Positions 38,301 to 49,475 of a DNA stretch of 64,000 nucleotides are shown here, piece by piece. A program made the translations under genes and the position numbers. Origin of the DNA: Himantopus leucocephalus. Lineage: Eukaryota; Chordata; Aves; Charadriiformes; Recurvirostridae. How positions within the stretch are numbered: the first letter of the stretch is position 1; each line of letters starts with the position of its first letter. The stretch covers positions 58,470,121 through 58,534,120 of the forward strand of contig RSEF01000003.1 of NCBI GenBank assembly GCA_003993805.1, given 5' to 3'. The notes under the pieces are model-generated. The model saw nothing but the letters and a program-made list of their open reading frames with translations, was not told the DNA's origin and made no database searches.

Positions 38301-41300
38301 AGCACTGGGCATTCCCTAGGGGGAGAATTTCATCCTCATTTACCCAAAGTAAAATCCAGAAATTTCACGAACTGAGAAATAATATTTTTTCTGCCCGCTG
38401 TCCTCCATTGCCCTCTCCCTAAGCAGCACACAGTACTTTCAGTCACCCTGCAGATGCGCAGCCCACAAAATATCGTTGGTACTGACAGTCAGCACTTTAA
38501 ATAAATAAGGGACTGTGTGAAAGATTCTGTTAATGTGATGCTAACTCTACACGAAGCAAGTGGCAATTTTTGGGTTACAGGGCTGAAACATTTTTCAAAT
38601 GTGCTTTTCTTAGATGAACACTTCTTCCATATGTTCAGCTATATCACTGGCAATACATATACTGAAGTTAATCTCTTAGAAATACATAAAACATTGTCCT
38701 GTTCTCATGTCCATCTTGTTATCTATTAAACACATCAGCTCCTCTTTCAAATATGGATGCCTAAATTCAGGTCTTTTCATCTCCTTTCCAATATAGTTGG
38801 CCCTCTCCCTTTTCCTTCATTGTCCCATGGGCAAAACTGGCATAGTCTAATATCATTTAATATTTAGCCATCTCTCTAGAAGTTTTTTTGGTATAACATT
38901 TCTGGTATTCTGCTTTTCTGTCTGCCCCATGTCCCAGGTTCTCCTTCACATACACATGCCTAGTCATCTCTCTATCCACTACTTCATCAACTACCTCCAG
39001 GAGTTCTCCCACAGACAGGAAAAAAAGTCCAATATTGTTTGAAAGACTGCCATTTTATCTTCTTTTCATCTCTCCTTACAGTCTGATTTTGCTGGGATGG
39101 AGTCTACCATATCACCCCTGATTGATACTGGTAAGATAAATGCTGTGTTATAACACGTGCTTTTCTGTTGCTCCATCTCTGCTGTTCCTCTGCCTGACCT
39201 CCTTCCACCAGTTTGTCACCTGTCAGATCCCATTGGGCACAAAGACAATTAGACAAGATCTGTCTCTTCATCATTCATATGGACAGTTCTTGGCCATAAC
39301 TGACCTTGACTCTCTAAGTATGCTTCACCATAACAGTGACTGTAAGAGAAGTGACACACACAAATTTGACATTTAAAGAAGGCCTGGTCCAAAAACTGGA
39401 ACACCAGAAGATTGAGTCTATTGTGATTGCCTTTCTAGCCCCCAGGAATATTAGATCTTGCTATTAATTCATGCCTCTCTCAAAGCCTTCAGTAATTTCC
39501 CCCTTCCCGCTACATAACTTTTATATACGGACTATGGTCACCGCTGCTCTGAGCTTGATTTGAATGGGACTCTAAAAAAAGTTAAAAAGCATTAACAAGC
39601 CTGAGAGTCCTGCAATTTCTATCCAAAATGTTATTTTATTGGGGATTTTCAATTAGAGTCTACAATTGATAGATATTAAAGAGCAAACATAAGCAAACTG
39701 TGAACTCTTGCTGTCAGCTGATAATGCCATTAAGCCAGATGTCAGATGAGCAGGCATGTTTGCCCTGTCCCTCCTTTCTTTTCACTTTATGCTGTTAGTA
39801 ACTAACTAACTGTACTGCAGCAAGTACTGAACTTCAAATTGCTGCTTTTCTTTGAGGAACACTGCCTCATATCCCATCAGGGCTTTGCAGTCACAGATGA
39901 TGGAAAGCAGATTTTGTGATTCAGATCATTTCATTCAAATCAAGCCACCTGCCAGAGGTAATAATATGGTTGTTAGCTTCTTCCTTCCAAACCCCCTCTG
40001 CTGCAATGCTTACAAACTGCTCTTGACGGGCTTTGGTGCAGCGAGGTGGTGATGTGCTGTGACATCTACTTTTTGCCTCAACTCCGTTCATTCTGTTCCT
40101 TCAGCTTCTCACTCATCCCCGGCCCCGTCTATTTGCTTTTTGCCCACCTGCCATCCGAGCGCTCCGCTGCCCTGGCACAAGGCAGCTGCACGACCGCCCT
40201 TCCCTGCCCAGCGGACAGGCTTCCCACAACCCGAACACTCTGATAACCGCAGACCTTTCTCAACTATGGATTCTGAATTGCCTTCTTCACACTTATAAAA
40301 CAAAAGCAATCAAGAAGCCTAAGCAAATCTACTCCCTGAGACAAACAAAAAACAAAATGAAAACACCCTGCTGAAACAAGGTACCACCATGCATGCTTGC
40401 CTGTCCAGGGGAGAAAATGTGAAACAAAGACGACAGACATCCGCTGCATAAGTCAGTGCACCACTTGCACGTGTTGAGACGATATGAAGATGAGCTTGGC
40501 AAAAGCAGAGCAGAACAGAGTACAACAGAACAGCTCTACAAAGAGCAAGCAAGACGGAAAGCCTCCCATGTTAAAAATCAGCTTTCAGAAGTCATAAACA
40601 AAAAACTGAAGAGGAGGACAAATTCAATAGTCAGGACAGAAAACAATGAAAGACGCGCTTATAATATGTAAATCATATTAGATCCATTTTAAAAATAGCC
40701 AAACTAATGAAAAGAAGGAATCTACCCTTCCACAAATAATTCCTATAAAAGTATGATAAAACTATGATTTATAAGGAGAGAGTGGACCCATTAACACTAC
40801 ATCGTCTCATCACTGTAGCTTTGGAGGTTATATGCTCCTACTGGGGAAGTCCCAGTCTATTGCACAGATTATTTGTGTCCCTCCCCCTCCAGAAATTAAT
40901 AATGTGCACATTAAGGTTTCTGACTTTTTGTTCTACTCAAAGTATATCTAAACATAGCCAAGTATTACTAGGAGACATTTTTAGGTGACACGTGAATTAT
41001 ATGGCTTTACATGAATAGTTTCATAGACCTTATTGGAGTACAGGGAAACTTAAGACGGTGTAAGTAACATACAAAGTTTCTTAAACAAGGTGTTAGATGG
41101 TAGAGGTGTTTTACAGAGTGATCTGTTGCAGCTCACACTGATCTGAATCCTCCTTTAAGTTGCTTTTCTTAACACACTTTTACTCTTCTGACCTCTCATC
41201 ACGTAGCTTACATCACTGCAGACTATCTTCAGCTGGGTGATCCAATTTCAGGAATGAGACATAGTGGGAAGCAGGCAAATTTTATACTTCAAAGTGGGTG

Positions 41301-44300
41301 TGAGCTGAAGCAACAACTCTTTAAATTTCTTGTAAGCTTAGGCTCACCCCTGAACTTGGGTCACTCTTGTGTAGCCAGCCTACTGGCTTGGGTACTAGGA
41401 CAATGTACAGTTACAAAGAACAGCCAGAATCAGTGTGGCTGGGACAGCACACCCATAACAATCTCCAAAATAATATTTTCAGTCTTTCAGGCAAGATGTA
41501 GGCTATACTCCTTCAGTGTTGCAGACTACGGAGAAATGCCAATGTTCATTTCATGGAGACTATCCAAGTGGAGCCAAAACACACAACGTTAATGAAGGAC
41601 AACTGAGATTTTAAAGGGTACAAACTGAGGAAAAAGGAAATGGATGTACAAATTTCTCACATCCCCATCCTGACCTATTGAGTTACCCCAATAAAGCAGT
41701 TTCTGTGAGATCATTTCAGTTGGGTAAGACTGAAAAACACGGCTTGTACAGCCACCTGACTATTCACTACTGACAACTAGCAAATTAATTGGATCACGTC
41801 AGAATTATGTAAAAGAAATAAAACAGTATCTTCCATTTTAGAGTGTACTGCAGAGGTAAACAAGTGTCCACTTCATTTTCTTTTTACAACAAGACTTATA
41901 AGCCTCAAAACAATGCTAATGGGCTTTCAGGTCTCCTTTTTCCCTCTCTTTGTTACTTGTTTCTGTTATCACTTGAGTGATAGATGGCCACAGTAAAATT
42001 AAACATTATTTTATCAACCATACATGACAGATCTATGGATTAAGCATAGACGCCATAGATTTCACTGTGATCTTATACTTTATCTCAAAAATCCAATTTC
42101 AGTAAATAATAAAAAACTACAAGAATAAGAGTAAGCATGCCTAGCTAATCGCATTAAAGTGAGTGGAGGTACACAGAGTCTAAAAATGGAAAGATATCAT
42201 CATGCAAGCCATTAAATACAAAGAAATGGTATAGAAAATATCAAAATGTTAACTGTTTATCCATTTCTTTATGACCTAAGGAATGAAAGTAACAATTTTG
42301 ACTGAGTGCTTTCACACAGATAGAAAATATAATTGTCCTAACAGCAAAGTAGAGCCAAGAGTAAGTACACAGGTACCCTGCAGTTTGTTTTAAGACTGAC
42401 ATATACACAAAAAAGAAGAGGCTTGGGAGCTACAAGACATGGCAGGAGTACAGGAGACTGTTCACATCCTAATTCATTCATATTCATTTTCACGTCTCTT
42501 TAAAATGACAGGCTGAGCTTGAAATTTCCAGTTGCATTTTCTTACCCTCCTTCAAAGATTTTAATTCGTATCGGCTCAGTTTGTTTGGATGTAATGTCTT
42601 TATCTCCATGAATGTCTCCTTTTACTCTTTCTTTTATAATATTCCCCACTACTTTCTTTTCAAGCTTGCTGCCAAACAAGAAGAATGGCTCGTGTTTCAT
42701 CTGTAGAACAAAGTCAAGGAAGGGTGTTACTGCTGGAGCACACAATAAACGCACACTTCATTTCAAGTACTTTTAACATTCCAGGTCAAAGTCAAACTCT
42801 CATTTTGGTGCAACTCTATATGATGAATTAATTTGTCCCATTTAACTTGAAAGAGAATAAGAGAGGGGGCAGCATGGACAAATTTTTACAAGAGTCTTGA
42901 CAGAAAAGCCAGCACGGTATCTTTCCTCAGAAAAAAATCATGGAAAATAGAGATGGAAAAGCCTTAGAAGGTAATTTATTCCCATTACAGAATTTTCCCT
43001 GGCACCACTATCTAATGCTTAGATCATGAAGAAGAGTCAGTATGTAAAAGACATTAAATGGAACTGAAGATCCTTACTCAATTTTAACTTAATCTTTAGT
43101 TATAAACGCACATGTCTGATACTGTTTGAACCAGGACAAGGCAAATACAAAGGACAAAATAAAAGGAGATAATGTATCAGGCTCTGGTACACATGAAGGG
43201 AGGGCTTTAAAAGCCTCACTGTTTACATCTGATTTTGAAAATGGAGATAGAGACAGCAGAAGTAGCAGAGCTTGCAAAAGGGTAAACTGAGGCTCAAAAG
43301 CTGTCACGGGAAGATCTCAATGTCTGATTCCCCAACAGCGAATGCTTTTTTTTTAAAAAATCATTAACTTACATTTCATAGTTTACTAGTATTTTCTCAA
43401 ATAGAGGCATACTAATTTAGTTTTATTAAAACCTCTTATTTACCTGAGCAAACTGCTTCCATGCACTTGATGATGTCAGTTTACCAGCTCCAGGTCTATG
43501 CATAGCAGCCAGAGTGTAGATTTCCGTGGTGTTTTTTTGCTTGGACCTTAAAAGTGCTAAAGTGGTCTTTGTACTTAGCCCAGATGGGTTTGGGTTACAT
43601 GAACTTATACACCATGAAGCATAAACAGAAGATTTGAGGGTTGGTTGCTGAATGTAATTGGGTTTTGTATAGTTTAAGAAACACCAGCTCACAGTAGTAG
43701 TAGTGCGCAGACTTGGGAACTGAAGGATCTGCTGAAAATCTGCTACGTCTGTCAGGAGAATGGTTGAGCCTGTGAATTTCCCACTGGTATTGGATGACAT
43801 CTGGACTAACATGCCAAGAGGCAATTTTTGATGTTTCAGTTGGTCTTCTGGCTGAATTTCTCCTGGTGGCAAGGAAGACCTCTGTGGACTCATGCTCATA
43901 TCTGAGGCTGTTTCGTCCACATCCAGTTCTTCTGGCGAGTCTCTTCCTTCAGAAGGGCCACTGGACTTCTGCCCTGGTGATGCGGAATCAAAACTGGAGA
44001 GTTTCTCCCTGCTCAGTGGGAAAGCATCAGCTGTTGTCATGCTGACAGGTGGGAAATCTTGAGATGATGAGGACGACAGTGGTGAAGAGGATGACACGGA
44101 TGGCATACTTTCTTTTGGCTCGGTAGCACAGCTCTGCCTTACTAGTTGAGGCTTCTGCATTCTTGGAAAATCTTTCTTTATATCTGAGTTAGTTAACTCA
44201 ACTGCACTTAGCTCCTCAACTATCTGCCCATACATTTTTTCTTCTTTGACTCGTTTCTGCTGCTTGGTCTCCATGAAGAGCTCCAAGCTGCTGGCAGGTG

Positions 44301-47300
44301 AAAGCATTCGTTTGCTTCCTCCCAAGGTAGAAACCATGTCAGAACTTGAAGGCAAACACAGGGGAATCGGTGGCTCCAGTCCGAGTGGTAGTGTCTGCGG
44401 CACCTTCCACAAAGGATATTTTTCTAGCCCTCCATGCTGACCCAACATCTGAGCTATGTTAAATCCAATTCCTTGCATGGTTGCATTAGTTGCCAATGTT
44501 CTTTGAGAAACAGTCTCATCAACTTTACAAATTACAATCGCAGGACTGTTGCTCTGTCCGAGGATCTGGGAAATGCTTGTGTACATGACACTACCATAAG
44601 ATGGCACGTGGGTTTGAATCCTGACGGGAACAACTGTTCCTGGCAAAGACTGTACAGATCCATCACTTGGGGAGTCAAAATCTGTCTGAAGATGCTGCTC
44701 AGAGGAGGTATCTGTTGGTTTAATGCTGTGGTCTGACTGGTACTTAGCAAGAGTATTTTTCGAATACTGCCCAGATGTTCCTGAGTAATGCTGGTACGCT
44801 TGCTCTTTAGCGTGCACATAATCAGCTGGTTTCTTTCCAATAAGATCTGGCGCATGTTCCAGGTGATAACTTGGAGGAACGTCTGTTTGGAAAGGCTGCT
44901 TGACATAAGATTTCTGCAGCTGTTGTACAAAATGATGCTGGAAGTGCAGAGGCTCTGTGCATGACTGCCACAAGACAGGCTGCTGAGATGGTGGTAAGTG
45001 AACCATGCAGACGGCTGGATATGGGAACTGAAACAAGGTGCTATGAATAGGGGGAAATGGGACTTTTTCCTGATGTGCAAATAGCTGCTGCTGCTCTGAT
45101 GGATGTTTGTTAGGAATATAAGGTGCTTGTTGGATCAAGGGAGTCCGTAACATTTCCGGGCTGTCTGCAAGAAGAGCCTGTTGCTGGGCAAGGTGGGATG
45201 AGCTACTACTAAGTTGAGCACAGGAGCCAATAGCCTGTTTTCCAGAGTCATCCACCTGAATGGGCTGAAGTACAGAGGAAGGGGAGTGATGCCAAGCAAG
45301 CTGGGAGGAGCGAAGACCAGCCTGTGCATGTTCCATCTGCTCCTGCTTTATACTTTGTTCTGTGCTCTGATCAGTCTGAGAAATCTCTGGAAAACCACTG
45401 AAGGAAGCCTGGCGAACCAAGAAGCATTTCTTCCTTTCTCGGGATGGAGACAGTGCCGTAGTAGGTGTCCCAGCTGAAGAGGCATGAGACAGGTTCCCAT
45501 AATCAAAGGATTTACTTCGGATCTCTGGGATTTCAGCAGCATGAGGACAGGGCATCTGTTCAGATGAGCAGCGTCTCATTTCCCTCTGATGGTGATGCCC
45601 AGGGACGGAAAGTGAGTAAGCACCAGCTGGAACTGTTAAAAACTCAGATTGTTTTCCAAACTCATCTTGTTTGGGAGGTGTGATGAACTTCATACTCTCT
45701 TCTCTTTCAAAGGACATTGAAAAACTCGAACTGTGGGACAAATTACTTTCTTGGCTAGGGCTGCGAGAGAGGCTTGTACCTGTGGACTCAAAGCTGGATT
45801 CTCCAGAGGAGTGCTCCATGTCAGCCAGTCGTAAACGCTTCTTTTTGGGTGGTAGCTTTTCGGCTGGAAGTTGAGATAGGGTTTCACTTCTCTGGGGCCA
45901 CTGGAATTCTTCGGTGGGTCTCTCCTGCTCTTTACTCTGCACTTCTTTATCTTTCTCAGGCTTATCTGGCTCCTCTGTGACACGAATTTCAGGTACCTGT
46001 ATGTTGTGCTGGCGAACCAACCTGGGCTGCATATGATAGGGCTGAGGCTGCTGGGATGGAGACGGCTTACTGGTGTCAGCATTTTCCATTTGTGGAGCTC
46101 GGTCTGGGCTCATTGGGGACTCACAAATCTCGCTCTCGCATGTTTCAGATGGCGAATAGATCTTTTCCTGCTGGCATGCAATATGTTCTGTAGATTCAGA
46201 CCTTTCAAATGAGTTTGGCCTGCTCAACGAATTTGTGTGCTGAATGACAGAGATGACATTTCCAGGGGGCTTTCTAGCCAGTGATTCTGCAGTCTTTTCT
46301 TGCTCTGCAGTTAAGGAGGAGTCTTCCAGAGAAGCTGCTGGGCTTCCAGACTGCAAGTAAGGCCTGCAGATTTCAAAACGCTCTGCATGGCAATGGGCAG
46401 CACTGTCCAGGCCTTGAAGGGCAAATCCACTTCTTGGCACTTCCTGAATTTGAGATTTGGGATCAAAGTCCAAAGTTCCCCCAGTGGTGCCAGTCGTACT
46501 GCTGCAAAGCATGGGACTGTCTTCTTCATCTCCAACACTCTCCTCTTTCCTGCGCTTTCTGTTTTCAAAAGTTGTTCCAAGCATGGATGGCACTGCCTGA
46601 GATTGTCCAAGTGGATCAACAAAGTACTCTCCCGCCTTGTTCATCCCACCTAAGGATGGTGAGTCCTTGTAGTTCTGCTTCTGAGCTTCAAATTCTTCCC
46701 ACTTTCTGTAGTGCTTTCCACTGGCATCATAGTCATAAAAGGTCTTGTCTCCTTTCTTCTCTTTTAAGGATAGTCCTTTGTCACCTGCTGTCTGTCTGCT
46801 GGAAGCAATAATGATATTTTTCCCTGGTCTTCCATGATAGTCCGAATCTGAGTGCCCCTCCTGCACAGAGGGCAGTTCAAAGGCAGCCTGTCTTCTCAAC
46901 ATCCTTTGGTGGGATATCCCCACTGTCCCAGGATAAAATACATCATCTGAGCCAGTCATCTTCTCATCAAAGGAATGGCTTCCTCTCAGAGATGGGGGAA
47001 TACTTAGGCTGTTTGCAGAAGAGGTTGGCATGGAGTTACTTCTAATAAGAGGAGAGGAATCTACTGGGGGCTCCAGAAGGACGGGCACGTCACCCTGCTG
47101 ACTGACTTGGTACAGGTTGGATTCACTTTTGATGGATGAAGCGGTGGTCTGGGATTGTCTAGATTCTGTATTGCTGCCTGGATAGACTTGTGTCGATTTA
47201 ATAGTGCTCAAATTACTGGAGTCAATGAGTTCTTCTTTATTTGGAGTCAGCTGAGAAATATGTTCCTCGAGCATCTTGATATCTAATCTGTTATTTAAAA

Positions 47301-48681
47301 GAGGTAATGGCTCTGCTTTGCCCTTTCTACCCATTAAACTGTGTTCCTGATTTGTTGTGGCTACTGTTAGTGCTGTCCTTTGATTAATCCTATAGAACTT
47401 CCCAAAGATGATCTCTTCGTAAGACTTTGCATTAGTATTTGGTGGGCTAATTTGCTGCTCAGCACTTTCTGAGCGGGAAAAATAACCAGAATCAGTGCTT
47501 CCTTTACTGTGTGGGCTCAGGAGGTTTAACGACTGCTCAGAATCTTGCCCTTTTTTCTCTGACAGTCTTAGTGCAAGTCGCTGTTTAACTGTATGAGAGT
47601 CATCAGACTTGGTACTTAAGGACGGGGTTTGCAACATATCAGAGCCAATATATGGTGAACTCTCACTGGGTAACTGAATTCCACTTTTAGGGATAATCAA
47701 AATGGGCACTTTCATTGGCCCAACCAAGGACTCTTCCATGGAGGAGTGAAAACTGCTCCTGCTAGCGATGTCCAGGGGGAGCTGTGGGACGGGGCTCAGT
47801 TTGTCAGACCCTTCCACTAGGAGTGGGGTCTCCTCATCAGTGTCCGTGCTCTGCTCGCCATCTGAATGTATTTCAGCTTCCACATCAATGTAACTGGCAT
47901 CTAGGTCCAATTTAGAGACTGCTGACTCTGTGAAAGGTACCAATCCTGCTTTAATTGCATGGGCATGTGACTTCCTGTGCTTGTAAAGGTTGCTCTTCGT
48001 CTTGAAGGAGAAACCACAAGGAACACAAGGGTATGGTCGCTCCCCAGTATGAGACCTAATATGCTTTTTAAGTACACTAGGTTTGGCACAAGCCCGATTA
48101 CAGTAAGGACAAATGTACTTGCCAGGCTTTTTGGGTTTGTGCTCCTTTTTGTGAGCATCTTCTGATTGTTCTAAAGACTTCTGTGAATATTGGCTGTATG
48201 CAGGGTTCAAACTTGAAATCTTCTTCCTGGAGAAACCTCCACTATGGCTATGCATATGAAAAGGAAACAAGTCCTCTGAGGCAACTGATTGTAAGTGGCT
48301 AGGAAACTGCCACGGAGGGCCTTCCAAGCTCTGATGTGGCTTTATGTTGTGCAAGAAGCCTTGTGGCAATGAATGCTGTGGGAAAGAAAGTGAATGTTGA
48401 CATGAGTAAGGACTTGGACGATGCTGTGGATATTGCTTCTCCGTGACTTGCTGTGCAGCTTCGTTCGATGATACCAGTTTCCCAGAACTAAAAAGTTGTG
48501 CTGATGCTGTGTTTCCAATTTGCTCGTGATCTATTTGTGGTTGCCTCTGTACTTCTTGATTGCCAAAAGTGCTCATCTTAATAACAGCTGAATGTTCTTG
48601 CCTCCATCTACTTGGTACTTTAGCAGTTTCTCCAGACCTTGAGGTAGCTTTTTGCCCTATAGCTGTGTCCCCAGAGTCCAT
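25482..48681 (-). CDS. HIVEP2: HIVEP2 (Schnurri-2 / MBP-2) zinc-finger transcription factor, six coding exons
   Basis: Nuclear ZAS-family DNA-binding protein. By family knowledge its paired C2H2 fingers bind NF-kB-like enhancer sites, and it acts in BMP/Smad signalling, immune-gene control and brain development. Exons join as 48681..43444, 42700..42546, 37464..37289, 34658..34557, 34019..33109 and 26300..25482. Every junction has GT-AG ends and keeps frame, giving 7401 nt and 2466 residues, close to the roughly 2450 of mammalian HIVEP2. Visible in order: ZAS-N fingers at residues 189-211 and 217-239; a basic PPKKKRLR nuclear-localisation-like motif near 944; ZAS-C fingers at 1816-1838 and 1844-1868; an acidic run at 1917-1941; and a Ser-Pro-Arg-Arg array at about 2092-2169. 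The chosen start has A at -3 and G at +4, and it puts the ZAS-N fingers where I recall them in the human protein. No frameshift or internal stop is seen. HIVEP1 and HIVEP3 are the alternatives, but residue-level similarity to HIVEP2 is far stronger. Confidence 0.97.
26301..33108 (-). other. HIVEP2: HIVEP2 last coding intron (6808 nt)
   Basis: GT-AG intron, phase 0. It contains an AAAT-rich simple repeat at 32264-32283, a GC-richer stretch at about 32090-32250, and an AT-rich block at 27000-27320 that looks like candidate conserved non-coding DNA. ORFs up to 137 codons occur on the opposite strand without recognisable domains. Confidence 0.85.
32264..32283 (+). repeat. AAAT tetranucleotide repeat
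   Basis: About four copies of AAAT followed by an A-rich run (to about 32302), inside the last HIVEP2 intron. Confidence 0.85.
33109..34019 (-). CDS. HIVEP2: HIVEP2 coding exon 5, acidic and SPRR regions (residues 1891-2194)
   Basis: A 911-nt exon reading [11 protein letters not shown]... to ...SIPVGHS. The acceptor is GGCTGTTTCAG and the donor is TCA|GTAAGT, leaving at phase 0. It holds a nearly pure Asp/Glu run (residues 1917-1941) and then [15 protein letters not shown]. Ten SP[R/M/G][R/K] motifs spread over about 78 residues follow, which looks like a positively charged, phosphorylatable tail region. Reading past the donor gives an unrelated VSMKEYF extension and a stop that should be intronic. 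Confidence 0.96.
33181..33417 (-). repeat. HIVEP2: SPRR-type motif array inside HIVEP2
   Basis: Residues about 2092-2169 contain ten Ser-Pro-X-Arg/Lys motifs (mostly SPRR, also SPMR, SPRK and SPGK). They are spaced mainly at 6 residues, with some larger intervals. At DNA level this appears as a degenerate repeat of roughly 18 nt. Such motifs resemble SPKK-like minor-groove DNA-binding motifs and proline-directed kinase sites; that functional reading is inference. Confidence 0.85.
34020..34556 (-). other. HIVEP2: HIVEP2 intron between coding exons 4 and 5 (537 nt)
   Basis: GT-AG intron, phase 1. No internal features seen. Confidence 0.9.
34557..34658 (-). CDS. HIVEP2: HIVEP2 coding exon 4, end of ZAS-C (residues 1857-1891)
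   Basis: A 102-nt exon reading [15 protein letters not shown] then [18 protein letters not shown]. It supplies the two zinc-binding histidines (H1862 and H1868) that complete finger 4. The acceptor ends CCATAG with a weak pyrimidine tract, and the donor is GCAG|GTATGT. The exon is too short to stand out as an ORF; I found it by continuing the protein after ...FKTKG. Confidence 0.95.
34659..37288 (-). other. HIVEP2: HIVEP2 intron splitting ZAS-C finger 4 (2630 nt)
   Basis: GT-AG intron, phase 1, lying between the cysteine half and the histidine half of the fourth zinc finger. An A-run lies at about 34851-34864. Nothing else notable. Confidence 0.9.
37289..37464 (-). CDS. HIVEP2: HIVEP2 coding exon 3 with ZAS-C fingers (residues 1798-1857)
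   Basis: A 176-nt exon beginning [18 protein letters not shown] and carrying finger 3 (CEEC...H-x3-H, residues 1816-1838) and the first half of finger 4 ([12 protein letters not shown]). The acceptor is CTCTCTTCCAACAG and the donor is AAAG|GTACTT. The exon stops before the histidines of finger 4, which sit on the next exon, so the second ZAS-C finger exists only after splicing. The junction Gly codon is split one base to two. Confidence 0.96.
37465..42545 (-). other. HIVEP2: HIVEP2 intron between coding exons 2 and 3 (5081 nt)
   Basis: GT-AG intron, phase 2. Mostly AT-rich unique sequence. There is a GC-richer patch near 40130-40230. No supported gene or transposon was seen, and short ORFs inside lack recognisable domains. 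Confidence 0.85.
42546..42700 (-). CDS. HIVEP2: HIVEP2 coding exon 2 (residues 1747-1798)
   Basis: A 155-nt exon reading [12 protein letters not shown]... to ...RIKIFEGG, which continues the HIVEP2 sequence after ...AWKQFAQ. The acceptor is a pyrimidine-rich tract ending TTCTACAG at 42701, and the donor is GG|GTAAG at 42545. It enters at phase 0 and leaves with two bases of a Gly codon. It links the Ser-rich middle of the protein to the ZAS-C fingers and contains no recognised domain itself. Confidence 0.95.
42701..43443 (-). other. HIVEP2: HIVEP2 intron after the giant exon (743 nt)
   Basis: GT-AG intron, phase 0. No gene, repeat or unusual structure seen. Confidence 0.9.
43444..48681 (-). 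CDS. HIVEP2: HIVEP2 coding exon 1 (giant exon, residues 1-1746)
   Basis: This single open exon encodes 1746 residues, about 70 percent of the protein. The ZAS-N pair is at 47965..48117: the first finger has C-x2-C and H-x5-H spacing, and the TGERPY linker joins it to the second. Low-complexity, Ser- and Gln-rich sequence follows, as in the family. A conserved-looking block with [10 protein letters not shown] and [10 protein letters not shown] lies past the fingers, and PPKKKRLR lies at about 45829..45852. The exon ends in codon CAG (Gln) at a phase-0 donor reading CAG|GTAAAT. The same reading frame opens upstream to an ATG at 48850..48852, described separately. Large ORFs on the opposite strand here are shadows. 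By analogy with human HIVEP2, which I recall has about four leading non-coding exons, this would be exon 5. Confidence 0.97.
47965..48117 (-). other. HIVEP2: ZAS-N zinc-finger pair of HIVEP2
   Basis: Two adjacent C2H2 fingers, residues 189-211 and 217-239, contain the zinc ligands CPYC...H-x5-H and CVPC...H-x3-H form, separated by a TGERPY linker. In this family the pair is one of two independent DNA-binding modules that recognise GGGACTTTCC-like sites. All eight ligands are present, so the module should be functional. Confidence 0.95.
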
Positions 48682-48882
48682 TTTGTTACACAAGGTCTTA
48701 AGTGCTAGTTCACTTGAAAGCTGTGCAGACACATGGAGTGTGTCCAAAGCTGTGCTTTTTAAAGTTTTGTTGCTCCCATTTTTCCAGGGCTGTTGCAAGT
48801 TCACAGACTTTTCTTTCTCTTTGGAACTTTCCACGCAGTAGTCTATAGGCATTAGATTTGTGTCTGTACACTAATGTGAGTA

Positions 48883-48963
48883 TTAAACAGTTCTGTTCAT
48901 GGCAGGAACTTTCCTAAGCAGTTTATTATACATTTGCAAAGACTTGTTATAGCATTTGGACAT
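48883..48963 (-). other. Second upstream ORF in HIVEP2 leader (26 codons)
   Basis: A frame starting MSKCYNKSLQ and ending NRTV before TAA lies wholly inside the leader, out of frame with HIVEP2. It overlaps a shorter ORF that begins 9 nt upstream (MENVQML). I see no recognisable protein. It is listed because it adds to the load of upstream starts. Confidence 0.25.
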
Positions 48964-49019
48964 TTTCCATTGTTATTAAATACTGAGATGCAGAATGACC
49001 CAGGGATATTCGTGATCTA

Positions 49020-49049
49020 CTAGAGCAAAGTTTTCTTCATCTCTTCCAT
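49020..49049 (-). other. Upstream ORF in HIVEP2 leader (9 codons, MEEMKKTLL)
   Basis: The first ATG of the exon, 14 nt from its 5' edge, lies in an ideal initiation context (ACCATGG). It opens a 9-codon frame ending in TAG. If this exon is used, most scanning ribosomes would meet this ORF first, so it could dampen HIVEP2 translation. Translation itself is inferred. Confidence 0.4.
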
Positions 49050-49475
49050 GGTGACACAGGTATCTGTAAGGAAAAAGCATAAACAAAGAAACCACACACA
49101 CCAATTAATACAGCCATGCGAAATAACATCGATGCACTCAGTTGCACTTCCATTGAGCCTTTCATGAAAAATATTGAGGGACTGAAGTAAAGGTAACTAC
49201 ATTTCACAAACCCCCCTTTTGTCAGGAGACAGTAAAGACTGGCTCCAGAGATTGCACACAAGCGTAATCGCTACTCAATAAAAGCCCTAGGAAGAGAAAA
49301 CAGGGATCTACACTTTCCAAATTGAATAGCAGCTTTGGAAGGCTTTCTGGGGACAGTTTAAAGGCTCGATTCTCAGAAAGTCCAATACCTACTTTCAAAG
49401 CTCTTTCAGCAAATGACTGCTGAAAATAGAGTTCTAACACCGTGGGTGGGAATTACCTTATCCAGTATTACTCAC

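Larger units (their letters stand above)
48682..49063 (-). promoter_or_regulatory. HIVEP2: 5' leader part of the HIVEP2 giant exon with upstream ATGs
   Basis: The exon most likely begins at 49063, after the acceptor TGCTTTTTCCTTACAG. The 382-nt leader contains several ATGs before the coding start. An in-frame ATG at 48850..48852 would add 57 residues ([15 protein letters not shown]...) and follows an in-frame TAG at 48871..48873. Its context is poor (C at -3 and C at +4), whereas the ATG at 48679..48681 has A at -3 and G at +4. I therefore treat 48682-48852 as leader. A weaker alternative acceptor is the AG ending at 48864. Confidence 0.6.

Noticed and set aside
43426..43443. Read-through residues after ...AWKQFAQ at the end of the giant ORF
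   Set aside because: A consensus donor at 43443 and the matching next exon show these codons are intronic.
44532..45080. 182-codon minus-strand ORF in another frame of the giant exon
   Set aside because: It overlaps the HIVEP2 frame, which is the conserved one; the other frame has no recognisable protein.
46281..46811. 176-codon plus-strand ORF opposite the HIVEP2 giant exon
   Set aside because: It lies entirely antisense to strongly recognised HIVEP2 coding sequence and has no domain; it is a shadow of codon composition.
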